Made by a program: the position numbers and the translations under genes | Assembly: GCA_021927905.1 (NCBI GenBank) | Contig: BLLK01000057.1 | Coordinates: 372,001-436,000, forward strand | Direction of reading: 5' to 3' | Length of the DNA stretch: 64,000 nt | Source: Chaetoceros tenuissimus | Lineage: Eukaryota; Bacillariophyta; Thalassiosirophyceae; Chaetocerotales; Chaetocerotaceae | In this document: positions 42,316-50,476 of the stretch, one piece after another | Layout of the letters: every line of letters starts with the position of its first letter | Numbering within the stretch: position 1 is the stretch's first letter | Notes under the pieces: model-generated | The model's database searches: none | What the model saw: only the letters and a program-made list of their open reading frames with translations | What the model was told of the DNA's origin: nothing

Positions 42316-43563
42316 ATGTGTACAGAAACATTCATCACGAATCCAGGAATAGCAGACAGAGTGGAAGCAGACGTATCTGGTTTCCAAGAGTACGAATATA
42401 CATTTCAAAGAACACCCGATAAAACCACTGAAATTTGTGGAATATTGAAATGTACACACTCTTCTACTTTTACTCTACAAGATATTCTCAATACAAATCA
42501 TTTATGGGTAGATGTACATGATCAAAAATTGCAACCGTCTGTTGGACCTTTTATAAGAACTTTGGTGAGGATCACACAGGGTTCACCTCATGTATTAAAG
42601 GTTGTACTAAATTTTGATTGGAAGGAAGATGTAACTGGGGATCCGAAAGATGTTTCTAGGAAGATTGCTCATCAGATTCACATGTTGGTGAGAAATTCCA
42701 TGGGTGCTGCTTTGTTTCTTTCGAGTTTGTTGATTGTTCTTCCGGAGTTTGTAAAGGTTGCTGATGTGCAATTGGCCATGAATTATCCATCGATTCAGTT
42801 AATGGAGCATAGTGAGAGAATAAATGAAAGTGAAGCTAAAGTGAGAGAGACTCCTATAGAGGGAGAATCTAGAGAGCCAATAACAGTGGAGAATTACTTA
42901 GATCGGAAAGATGATAGGGTATCAGCAAGAATATCTGTCTTGACTAGAATGTGCACGGTGAGGTACACTCCTATTCTATACTATTTGGCACTAGCTTTAA
43001 AGAATGAGGAGTACTTGCCAAGCACTGGAATGAACAAAACTACATCACAATCAATTGCAAAAAGTGATCCGTATATACTGGCTTGCGTCGATAAACCTGC
43101 CAATCTATTTCGGATCATCATGTTGGCAAGAGATTATGACATTGTACATCGTTTAGTTATCGTAGTACGGGATGAAGCAAAACAAAAGAGATTGACCACT
43201 GAGACAGATAAATTCATCAAAGGATTGAACGATATTTCTATCGAGTCCATGCCAAAAGTACTGACGATTGAAGAAACGTGGTTACTATTCAAGAAAGAAT
43301 GCGAGGGTAGCGTTGTTGCAGTGGATTTGCACGAGGATGCATTGACTTTGGATCAAGACAGCGATGATAGAAAATCTGCATTGGAGACTTTACATCATGC
43401 AAAAGCAATCATTTGGGGATTTGAGAGTGATGGTATCCCATCCACAATTGATGACTTGGCTACAGATTACGTACAAATACAGACGAGGACGTCTTTGAAT
43501 CTGGTAGCTGCAATGTCTGTTGTTTTACATAGACGATGGATGGATGCAAATGATAAAAAGTGA
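42316..43563 (+). CDS. SPOUT (SpoU/TARBP1-like) RNA methyltransferase-like protein
   Basis: The C-terminal 160 residues match the SPOUT methyltransferase fold used for 2'-O-methylation of tRNA or rRNA. Motif 1 region KPANLFRIIMLARDYDIVHR near 260-280, motif 2 IIWGFESDGIPSTIDDLA near 370, and motif 3 IQTRTSLNLVAAMSVVLHRR near 392-410 (the SLN of the AdoMet knot). The layout resembles the C-terminus of TARBP1/Trm3, which methylates G18 of tRNA. In active enzymes an Arg follows the motif 1 Asn by about six residues (NLGGLCR); here that position is Met, so activity is uncertain. The N-terminal 240 residues are not recognised. There is no intron, and the MULE ends 260 bp upstream, so this gene's promoter may have been disturbed by it. 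Confidence 0.7.
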   Translation: MCTETFITNPGIADRVEADVSGFQEYEYTFQRTPDKTTEICGILKCTHSSTFTLQDILNTNHLWVDVHDQKLQPSVGPFIRTLVRITQGSPHVLKVVLNFDWKEDVTGDPKDVSRKIAHQIHMLVRNSMGAALFLSSLLIVLPEFVKVADVQLAMNYPSIQLMEHSERINESEAKVRETPIEGESREPITVENYLDRKDDRVSARISVLTRMCTVRYTPILYYLALALKNEEYLPSTGMNKTTSQSIAKSDPYILACVDKPANLFRIIMLARDYDIVHRLVIVVRDEAKQKRLTTETDKFIKGLNDISIESMPKVLTIEETWLLFKKECEGSVVAVDLHEDALTLDQDSDDRKSALETLHHAKAIIWGFESDGIPSTIDDLATDYVQIQTRTSLNLVAAMSVVLHRRWMDANDKK

Positions 43564-43611
43564 TGGTAAAGGAATAAAAAGTTAGTGAATATTTAGTATT
43601 GCTTTGATGAT

Positions 43612-44220
43612 TTAGACTATGTCTCGGTCAGTATCGTTTATATTCCCTACTTTGGAGTGCATTTTATTTGTACACTCAAAGACATCGTCAACTTCTTCCA
43701 AAGTAGTTTGAAGAGGTACTCTACCGCTCTCCAATTTATTAAAGTGTTCATTTACTGATCTTTCTATGATTGGGCGGATCTCGGAATTGAAATGTGAGCA
43801 CAACTCAATTGCACGATCGTAGCTAGCATGCTTTGTCCTTTTTCTGAGTTGTAAGTAGAGTGCAAGTACAAGTGACACCAACATTACAATTTGTAATATG
43901 CTTCCTGATGTATCATCTGCTTGAGGTTCTGAACCATCGGAAGTACCCATTGTATATACAGTTGAGAATACGAATGTGACCCATGCTAAACCTCTAGCCC
44001 ATGCAAGTCCCACTGATTTCTTATTCAGCGGGATTGCAACTCCTACGTGACCTCGAGTAGATGGAGACATTGGTTTATCTATTACTAGACAACTTCCTTT
44101 TGGGTATAGAGGTACAAAATTTAAATGAAAGAATTTTGTGGCCACATGGAATACTCCTGGTACCTCTTCCGTCTTGCCGAAAAAACGCGTTCCGCATAGA
44201 AGGCATGTTGCACCACTCAT
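43612..44220 (-). CDS. Small two-TM protein with zinc-ribbon-like N-terminus (family copy 1)
   Basis: A 202-residue member of a local family also present at 46163, 49015 (fragment) and 49487. The conserved N-terminus reads CLLCGTRFFGKTEEVPGVFH, VATKFFHLNFVPLYPKGS, resembling bacterial zinc-ribbon/TM proteins in which a Cys pair precedes an FFxxFxPLxP helix cap. The first Cys pair CLLC is present only in this copy. Two hydrophobic helices (about 70-92 and 105-125) follow, then a cytosolic amphipathic tail (RAIELCSHFNSEIRPIIERS) shared by all copies. Function is unknown. Alternation with LRR_5 genes suggests the two proteins work together, which is inference from context. Confidence 0.65.
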   Translation of the reverse strand: MSGATCLLCGTRFFGKTEEVPGVFHVATKFFHLNFVPLYPKGSCLVIDKPMSPSTRGHVGVAIPLNKKSVGLAWARGLAWVTFVFSTVYTMGTSDGSEPQADDTSGSILQIVMLVSLVLALYLQLRKRTKHASYDRAIELCSHFNSEIRPIIERSVNEHFNKLESGRVPLQTTLEEVDDVFECTNKMHSKVGNINDTDRDIV

Positions 44221-44644
44221 GGTTCGTTTGTATTTTTATCTTTAATAGTAGTGATGTTTTCTTTCTTTAATTGTATTAAAAATTGCTATATTTTTATTAT
44301 GAATGGAGTTGTACTCTGTTCGAGTTTTCAGTCCCAAATTCATGACCCAATTTGAACAAAACTGAAGATGATCGATCATTTGAGAAGTTTCATTGGACAA
44401 ATGAGAAGCCTCCAGGCCATTTGCTGGCACTATAAATCATTCCCAATGACGACCAGATTCTAGTCAAAACACTTCTACTAGCATTGCTCCACTTTTAATT
44501 TTTCTTACAACTTATGTCTGAATGTTTCCACTGACGAAGTTTGACTTTCTATTGCCTCGAAAGTTTACTATACCAAATAGACAAACATATCATTGATACA
44601 TGAGATAGTTCTAGCTTTTTAAGAATTGTCTAAAATATATATGT
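44221..44644. other. Spacer between two-TM copy 1 and LRR gene 1
   Basis: About 420 bp: the upstream region of copy 1 and the 3' flank of the LRR gene. AT-rich, with no gene or clear repeat seen. Confidence 0.4.
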
Positions 44645-45505
44645 TTAAATGTCTTCGCCCATTTGTTTTCGAATATATCTCTTGAGGAACGACATCTCTT
44701 CAATTTCAGCAAATGGGTTTTGAGCCAAATACTGCAATGGAGTGATGGTTGCTTTATTCGGAGTATTCATTGCTGCGAGTTTATGTTTCTTTACTACTGA
44801 ATAGATAGTATCAAAATTCGGATTACTTGAAGAGCAGATGCGATGTAGTTCATGTTCCTCTCCTTGGTTTATTGACTTCATCCATTCTGCAACTTCTTTA
44901 GGACATATTACAGAGGGGTTTACATCACGAGAGATGCGACCTAGTTCTTTTGCTCGGTTTATTGTCTCTGTAACTTCTCGTGGGAGTGGGAATGCTTTGA
45001 TAAATAGTGTCCCTTCAATTATACTATCATTTGACGAAAAGACTGCATCTTTAGGAAACGAAAAAATACTTAACTTTCTACAACCGTCTACGACCGCGGT
45101 ACCGATTTCTCTACAAGATGATGGAATGAAAAGAGAAAGAAGCGACTCGCAAAATTGGAATGCCTTTCGTCCAATAAACTCAACGTTTCTTGACAATTTG
45201 ACAAACTTGAGATACTTGCAATTAGAGAAAGCCAACTTTTCTATCCTCTTGACTGAATCACTCACGATGACAGTCTCAACATTTGTGCAATAAGTGAAAG
45301 TACCGTATGGAATCACTACAACTCCTGGCAGTACAACGATGACTTTCCAGGAATATCTTTCTTTCCAATCATAGATTAGAAACTCTCCAGTTTCCTCATC
45401 TCTTAGTATCTCTCCGTCGTAGAAATAAGTTTTCTTTCCTTTGTATATCCGTACACCAGGAAGGAAACTCCGCCATTCTTCCGTCTTGACTCGTATGGTC
45501 GACAT
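44645..45505 (-). CDS. Leader-LRR_5 (BspA-like) protein, gene 1
   Basis: A 286-residue protein. The leader module (EEWRSFLPGVRIYKGKKTYF, YDGEIL, ERYSWKVIVVLPGVVVIP; residues 8-60) precedes five BspA-type repeats of about 23 residues (VETVIVSDSVKRIEKLAF, LKFVKLSRNVEFIGRKAF, LLSLFIPSSCREIG) and a C-terminal tail with WMKSINQGEEHELHRICSSS and ITPLQYLAQNP, an ankyrin-like unit ending IRKQMGED. BspA-like repeats usually mediate protein binding. There is no signal peptide or TM segment, so it is probably cytosolic. The C-terminal half is almost identical to the chimeric locus at 48324. Codon use matches neighbours. No intron. Confidence 0.85.
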   Translation of the reverse strand: MSTIRVKTEEWRSFLPGVRIYKGKKTYFYDGEILRDEETGEFLIYDWKERYSWKVIVVLPGVVVIPYGTFTYCTNVETVIVSDSVKRIEKLAFSNCKYLKFVKLSRNVEFIGRKAFQFCESLLSLFIPSSCREIGTAVVDGCRKLSIFSFPKDAVFSSNDSIIEGTLFIKAFPLPREVTETINRAKELGRISRDVNPSVICPKEVAEWMKSINQGEEHELHRICSSSNPNFDTIYSVVKKHKLAAMNTPNKATITPLQYLAQNPFAEIEEMSFLKRYIRKQMGEDI

Positions 45506-46162
45506 TGTTCTTTTTGTTCTTTTTGTTCTTTATGTTCTTTATTGTTATATTGGTTTCATTTTTATGACACTACTACCTATGGTACGAGATAAATAAGTGA
45601 TTGTTTTTCAAAAGGCTTCCAAATTGTTCTTTTGAGTTCGGGTTGTCACGCGTCAACCGTATCTTAACGCTCACATTTTCATTAACTTTCAAATAGCATT
45701 TCCCATATAGAACTACCAGCTTGGAACTTTAAATCAGTGTTAAATTCATTATTAGATTAAAGCTGTCTTGTCAGTTCAATTAGTGATTTGTCCCATCAGG
45801 TCGAGAACAAAGTCTCTCCATTAGTTTGTGCTCGTCAATACCAGGTATAAGGATTCTTTTCCAAATACTCAAAAGCTGTAAGCTCTATCTGATTCTTGAC
45901 ATTTATAGACGGAAGACCTTCATTTTCGTAGGTACTATTGTTTTAGAATTTATCTTTGTCTCTATCAGTAAAAATGCATAGACAGTGTATCTCATTTAAA
46001 TTGTCACAACAATAACATCCTCAAACAAGTGTTTAGGTTTATATTGACTGACGTCCTTCGGGACTTATCTGTTGTTCAAAGCAGTACAACTATCAATGAA
46101 CATTACCATGATGTATAATATTTCAAAAAACTTTCAGGGATCTTTATTTACGCTTCATGTCA
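45506..46162. other. Spacer containing a leader-LRR C-terminal fragment
   Basis: About 650 bp. A TTTTTGTTCT-type tandem stretch lies just above LRR gene 1 (45508-45545). The main content is a degenerate copy of the LRR C-terminus at 45779-45925, listed separately. The remainder is AT-rich with no recognisable gene. Confidence 0.5.
45779..45925 (-). pseudogene. Solo C-terminal fragment of a leader-LRR gene
   Basis: On the minus strand it reads SINVKNQIELTAFEYLEKNP, the tail found in LRR gene 2 (IHVKNQIGLTGFEYLQKNPY) and in the gene at 52896. The leader and LRR repeats are absent around it and the frame is not maintained to the end. This is a relic of a deleted tandem copy between LRR gene 1 and two-TM copy 2. 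Confidence 0.75.
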
Positions 46163-46697
46163 ACTGAATTACGTCGCCTTTATTACCATCGTTGTTATTT
46201 CCAACCATGGTTGAATTGACAACTGGGATGCTTTCAATTCTGTTGAACCTTTCATTCACAGCTCGCTCAATAAGAGGATGTGCTTAGGCATTTAGAAAAG
46301 AGCATAACTCCATAGCCTCCTCGTAGGTTGCCTGTCTTGTCATCTTACTAAAATACAGGAAGAGACCGAGTAACAATGATCCAACTACTACAAGAGAAGA
46401 CAAGATAACTGCTTGCTGGTTCGGATAATAAGTGTTTGAAAAGAAAATCAAACAAATCATCGAGATTAAGAATGACGCCCATGATACTCCCAGACCATAT
46501 GCGAGACGCATAGATTTTTGATTCAATGGAATTGTCACACCTGTATTTCCTCTGCCAGATATCGCTCTATCTACAATCAGGTAACTTGCAATAGGACACA
46601 AGGGCACGAAGTCAACATGGAAAAAAATAGTGGTTACATAGAACACGCCTGGAACTTCATGGGTTGTACCAAAATTTCTCTTGCCGAAAACAATCAT
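46163..46697 (-). pseudogene. Two-TM family copy 2, with an early in-frame stop
   Basis: Starts MIVFGKRNFGTTHEVPGVFY and keeps both helices (ASFLISMICLIFFS; LVVVGSLLLGLFLYFS) and the AMELCSFLNA block, where an in-frame TAA at 46284-46286 stops it. The same frame continues AHPLIERAVNERFNRIES to about 46163, matching copy 3 (ARPMIERAINEKFNRL), so about 40 residues of the usual tail are lost. It may be a functional truncated protein with both helices or a young pseudogene. It lacks the N-terminal Cys pair of copy 1. Confidence 0.7.
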
Positions 46698-47011
46698 AGT
46701 TCCAGTTGCTTTTTGTTCGCAGTCTCTTTTTATGTGTAAAACTATTTACAACTCGTTGTGTCGCTTTGCTTTCATTTCGTTTTACTTATGGGCATTGGTC
46801 TTGTTAGGAATCCATGACCACTCTAGGCCATTTTGCCTTGACTGAAATTAGAGGTACTCAAATTGTTTACAAACATTACAAACGTGGAGATTATTTCTAT
46901 TCTAAACAGTGTATTCGATTTATATTTATAAAATGCCAACTACGGCTTTACTTTCTATATGAGATGAGAAATTTCATTTATTTTCGATAATAGTATACAA
47001 TATTTGTCAAA
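46698..47011. other. Spacer between two-TM copy 2 and LRR gene 2
   Basis: About 310 bp, AT-rich, holding the upstream region of copy 2 and the 3' flank of LRR gene 2. Nothing else seen. Confidence 0.4.
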
Positions 47012-47818
47012 CTAAGCAGTGATTTCTCCCATCAAGTCGAGAATAAGTCTATTAATCAGTTTCTGCTCATTGACATTAGCATATGGATTCTTTTGCAAGT
47101 ATTCAAAACCTGTAAGCCCGATTTGATTCTTGACATGAATAGATGGCAGACCTTGATGCTTGACAATTTCAAAAATGGCATTTTCGGAAGGTTCATAGGA
47201 TGCACATTCGCGATGGAGAGCGAATTCCTCATTTTGATTTATATTTTTAATCCACTCGTTGATTTCATCATTGTTTTGATAAACAGAATAATCACCATCT
47301 TGCAATGTTCTAAATGGAGATGTTCTTGCGAGTGCAGTTTTAGAAATCACATAACGTCCAAGTCTAGTGTGTTCAGGAACACACAAAATGATCAAATCTC
47401 TACACTTATGAAATGCAGCATAAGCAATCTCTCTACAGGATGGCGGGATGAAAAGTGAAGTGAGAGACAAACAGTCAGCGAATAAACTCTCTCCAATGTA
47501 TTCGAGATTTCTTGAAAGTCTAACACGTGAGAGACAGGTACAACCCATGAAAGCACACTCTAGAATTCTTTGTACAGTATCAGCCATAATGACCCTCTTG
47601 ACATTCTTACAATAATAAAAAGTTTTTTCAGAAATCACTTCAACTCCGGGAAGAACGATGATAACCTCCCAAGAGTCTCTTTCAGCTTTGTTGTAAATAA
47701 GCCACTCTCCAGTCTCGAAATCCAAAAGGTTTTCTCCGTTGTAAAACAGAGTTCTTTTGCCTTTGTACATCCGGACTCCCGGTATGAACCTCCGCCACTC
47801 TTCCGTCTGAACTCTCAT
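47012..47818 (-). CDS. Leader-LRR_5 (BspA-like) protein, gene 2
   Basis: A 268-residue protein from ATG 47818 (MRVQTEEWRRFIPGVRMYKG). The open frame extends upstream to 48052, but the extension has no counterpart in relatives and overlaps a duplicated non-coding block, so the internal ATG is preferred. Leader (LFYNGENL, LIYNKAERDSWEVIIVLP), BspA-type repeats (VKRVIMADTVQRILECAF, LSRVRLSRNLEYIGESLF, LTSLFIPPSCREI, LIILCVPEHTRLG) and tail (WIKNINQNEEFALHRECASY, LTGFEYLQKNP, LINRLILDLMGEI). The tail is nearly identical to that of the gene at 52896. Probably a cytosolic protein-binding solenoid. Confidence 0.85.
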   Translation of the reverse strand: MRVQTEEWRRFIPGVRMYKGKRTLFYNGENLLDFETGEWLIYNKAERDSWEVIIVLPGVEVISEKTFYYCKNVKRVIMADTVQRILECAFMGCTCLSRVRLSRNLEYIGESLFADCLSLTSLFIPPSCREIAYAAFHKCRDLIILCVPEHTRLGRYVISKTALARTSPFRTLQDGDYSVYQNNDEINEWIKNINQNEEFALHRECASYEPSENAIFEIVKHQGLPSIHVKNQIGLTGFEYLQKNPYANVNEQKLINRLILDLMGEITA

Positions 47819-47946
47819 ATTTACAACATGAATAGGAAGAGTCCTACTTGTAAAGATTGAATCAGTTATCCATTGACGTAGAGTATTTGGAATTGAGCTA
47901 GCTAGTGGTGGTACTTCGATGTTGTTCTGTTGATCTTTCGCAAAAA

Positions 47947-48092
47947 GATCCATCGCGCACCTCATCTTAAAAATGCATTTCCTAAAGTAGCTAGACATGA
48001 GTCCTAGAATTTTCCGACTACGACAAGTACCTACGTAGTAGAACTGTGACAAATATCCCTAGCCATGAAAGAATACGACTTGGTCTTGTAAG
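47947..48092. repeat. About 145-bp block duplicated at 50247-50393 (copy 1)
   Basis: Begins GATCCATCGCGCACCT and includes AGCTAGACATGAGTCCTAGA and CCTAGCCATGAAAGAATACG. It matches 50247-50393 in the same orientation at close to 90% identity with small indels. Copy 2 lies in the upstream region of the TIR-MORN gene, so this copy probably marks a duplicated promoter whose gene was lost or replaced. Confidence 0.85.
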
Positions 48093-48323
48093 ACATTTTT
48101 GGTCTTGTGACGAAACTTCAACTTGGAATTTAAGACCGATCCCGAAGCCACACGAAAGGGTGTCAATCTATCTACGAAAAGATGAATTAATTTCGATCTT
48201 TTGTAAAAAGTAGAGATAAAAATAAGGACCTCGTTTAGTAATAATTGAGAGACTGAAAACTTTGTTCATTATTGATATATAATATAATAATAGTCAATTT
48301 CAGATTGGCTACAGTGCAAGTCT

Positions 48324-49015
48324 TTACATTTCTTCGCCCATTTGTTTTCGAATATATCTCTTCAGTAACGACATCTCTTCAAAATAAGCGAATGGATTTT
48401 GAGCCAAATACTGTAATGGAGTGATCCTAGCTTTATTCGGTGTATTCATTGCTGCAAGTCTGTGTTCCTTTACTGCTGCATAGATATTTTCGAAGTGTGG
48501 ATAACTTGAAGAGCAGATGCAGTGTAGTTCATGTTCCTCTCCTTCGTTTATTGACTTCATCCATTCTGCAACTTCTTTGGGACATATTTGAGATGGGTTT
48601 AAATCAAGAGAGATGCGACCTAGTTCTTTTGCTCGGTTTATTGTCTCTGTAACTTCTCGTGGAAGTGGGAATGCTTTGATAAATAGTGTCCCTTCAATTA
48701 AACTACTATCATTTGACGAAAAGACTGCATCTTGAGGAAACGAAAAAATACTCAACTTTTTACAACCATCTACAACCGCGGGACCAACTTCTCTACAAGA
48801 TGATGGAATGAAAAGAGAAAGAAGCGACTCACACCATTGGAATGCCTTTCGTCCAATAAATTCAATATTTCTTGACAATTTGACAAACTCGAGATACTCT
48901 CGGGGCATAGAGGAAGGTAGCCAAGATGAAAGAAGGTGGTACTAGTTACGTAGAACAGGCCTGGAACCTCAAGGGTGTCGCCAAAATTTCTTGTACCAAA
49001 ACGAATCCTCGACAT
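48324..49015 (-). pseudogene. Chimeric pseudogene: two-TM N-terminus joined out of frame to an LRR C-terminus
   Basis: From ATG 49015 it reads MSRIRFGTRNFGDTLEVPGL, FYVTSTTFFHLGYLPLCP, the N-terminus of the two-TM family. At about 48905 it switches directly to the body of a leader-LRR gene: YLEFVKLSRNIEFIGRKAFQ to the end IRKQMGEEM at 48324, nearly identical to LRR gene 1. The two parts are in different frames, so neither a full two-TM protein nor a full LRR protein can be made; an LRR-only product could start at 48908 (194 residues). This looks like a deletion fusing neighbouring tandem genes. Confidence 0.8.
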
Positions 49016-49486
49016 TATCATTCTAATATAATTCCTATTATTGTAAAACCATTCACTTAGTTTTGTTGCCTGATTTAGTTTGCAGGGGTTCGGATTGTAA
49101 TTACGATTAGCTATGTGTGTAGAAGCCATCAGCGCGTGAAGCTAAAAGACTCAAATCAAAGCAGCAAATGTCATTGTTTATTTTCCCGCAGTTTCAAATA
49201 TGAATTACGACTCTTTCTAAAGTGATTAAAAAAGAACATTGTTACGATATGCACATATGAATTTATTTTATTTATAACCAGAACATGGTTAATCCCTAAG
49301 GAGACAGTGGAGCAGGAAGAAATTTTATTTTTATTCTGATCGACCCGCAAGAAAAGTAGACATCTTATATTAATTATAGGAGCAATTCTGTTCTCTTCAT
49401 TGCTGCTATAATAATATTTCAAATATTTGTGATTGGCTTATCTTTCAATGATGCACAATAACATCCACTATTGATTCAATAAACAT
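49016..49486. other. Spacer between the chimeric pseudogene and two-TM copy 3
   Basis: About 470 bp. A minus-strand open frame (49422-49171) has no recognisable content. AT-rich, without repeats seen. Confidence 0.4.
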
Positions 49487-50068
49487 TCAAACAATTTCTG
49501 AAGAATTTTCATTTTCAGAGTTCACCATTTGAATCTCTTTGCTTTTTGCACTATTTTCTTCATCTTCTTCCACTACGGTTGCATTGACCACTGGAATTCT
49601 ACTATCTCCGAGTCTATTAAACTTTTCATTTATAGCCCGTTCAATCATAGGACGTGCTGCGGCATTTATATGAGAACATAACTCAATCGCATCTTCGTAA
49701 CTTGCATACCTTACCTTTTCACTAAAATGTAAGAAGAGAACAAGTGACAATGAGCCAAGTAAACCGAGAGAAGACAATAGAATTCCTGCTGGGTTAACTT
49801 GATTAGTAGAAAAGACAGCTAAGGAAACTATCGAGATCAAGATTGCTACCCAAGATACTGCCAAGGCATATGCAATTCTCACGGACTCTTCATTCAATGG
49901 AATTTCCACACCTAAATTCCCTCTGCCAGAAATAGCTCTATCCAAAATAATATAACTTGCAATAGGACATAGAGGCACCAAGTTGATATGGAAGAAACTC
50001 GTAGTCACATAGAACACGCCTGGAACCTCATGGGTTGTGCCAAAATTACTTTTGCCGAAAGCAATCAT
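49487..50068 (-). CDS. Small two-TM protein (family copy 3)
   Basis: A 193-residue intact member of the local family: MIAFGKSNFGTTHEVPGVFY, TSFFHINLVPLCPIASYIIL, a Gly-rich RGNLGVEIPLNEESVRIAYA segment, two helices (about 70-92 and 100-122), and the conserved cytosolic part YEDAIELCSHINAAARPMIE followed by RAINEKFNRLGDSRIPV. The N-terminal Cys pair of copy 1 is replaced (FGKSN). The acidic Ser/Asn-rich tail is variable. It is divergently transcribed from the TIR-MORN gene, sharing about 410 bp of upstream DNA, so the two may be co-regulated (inference). Confidence 0.65.
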   Translation of the reverse strand: MIAFGKSNFGTTHEVPGVFYVTTSFFHINLVPLCPIASYIILDRAISGRGNLGVEIPLNEESVRIAYALAVSWVAILISIVSLAVFSTNQVNPAGILLSSLGLLGSLSLVLFLHFSEKVRYASYEDAIELCSHINAAARPMIERAINEKFNRLGDSRIPVVNATVVEEDEENSAKSKEIQMVNSENENSSEIV

Positions 50069-50476
50069 TTTTCAAGCTAAATACAAGAACCGGTCTCTTG
50101 GTCTTTTGTTAGTACTGAGAAAAGAGATACTTAGTTGTCTTGTCTCATTTAGTTCTACTGAGTAGTTCTCGTCCAGCCATTAAATGTGAATCTACTATAG
50201 CTTGTGGTAGTTCTATGGGTCTTTTTATGCAAAAGACACCATCAAAGATCCATCGCGCACCTTTCATCGAAAATGCATTTCCTAAATAGCTAGACATGAG
50301 TCCTAGAATTTTCCGACTACGAAAAGTACCTACGTAGTAGTACTATGACATCAATACCTAGCCATGAAAGAATACGACTCGGTCTTGTCAACACCATAAC
50401 AAGTAGACACCAACACTTCGACACAACACATATCTGGAAGTTCTCATATTCAACTGAATGCAATAACACATTCAAA
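50069..50476. promoter_or_regulatory. Shared divergent upstream region of two-TM copy 3 and TIR-MORN
   Basis: About 410 bp between divergent starts. It contains copy 2 of the 145-bp duplicated block (50247-50393). An ATG at 50345 in frame with the TIR protein would add 44 residues (MTSIPSHERIRLGLVN), but that part lies within the duplicated block and shows no TIR features, so the later start at 50477 is preferred. Confidence 0.45.
50247..50393. repeat. About 145-bp block duplicated at 47947-48092 (copy 2)
   Basis: Same orientation as copy 1 and near 90% identical, sharing CATCGCGCACCT, AGACATGAGTCCTAGAATTT and GCCATGAAAGAATACGAC. Identity ends shortly after the GGTCTTGT motif at both sites. 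Confidence 0.85.

Noticed and set aside
47819-48052. N-terminal extension of LRR gene 2
   Set aside because: No counterpart in paralogues and it overlaps the duplicated 145-bp block that is promoter-like elsewhere.
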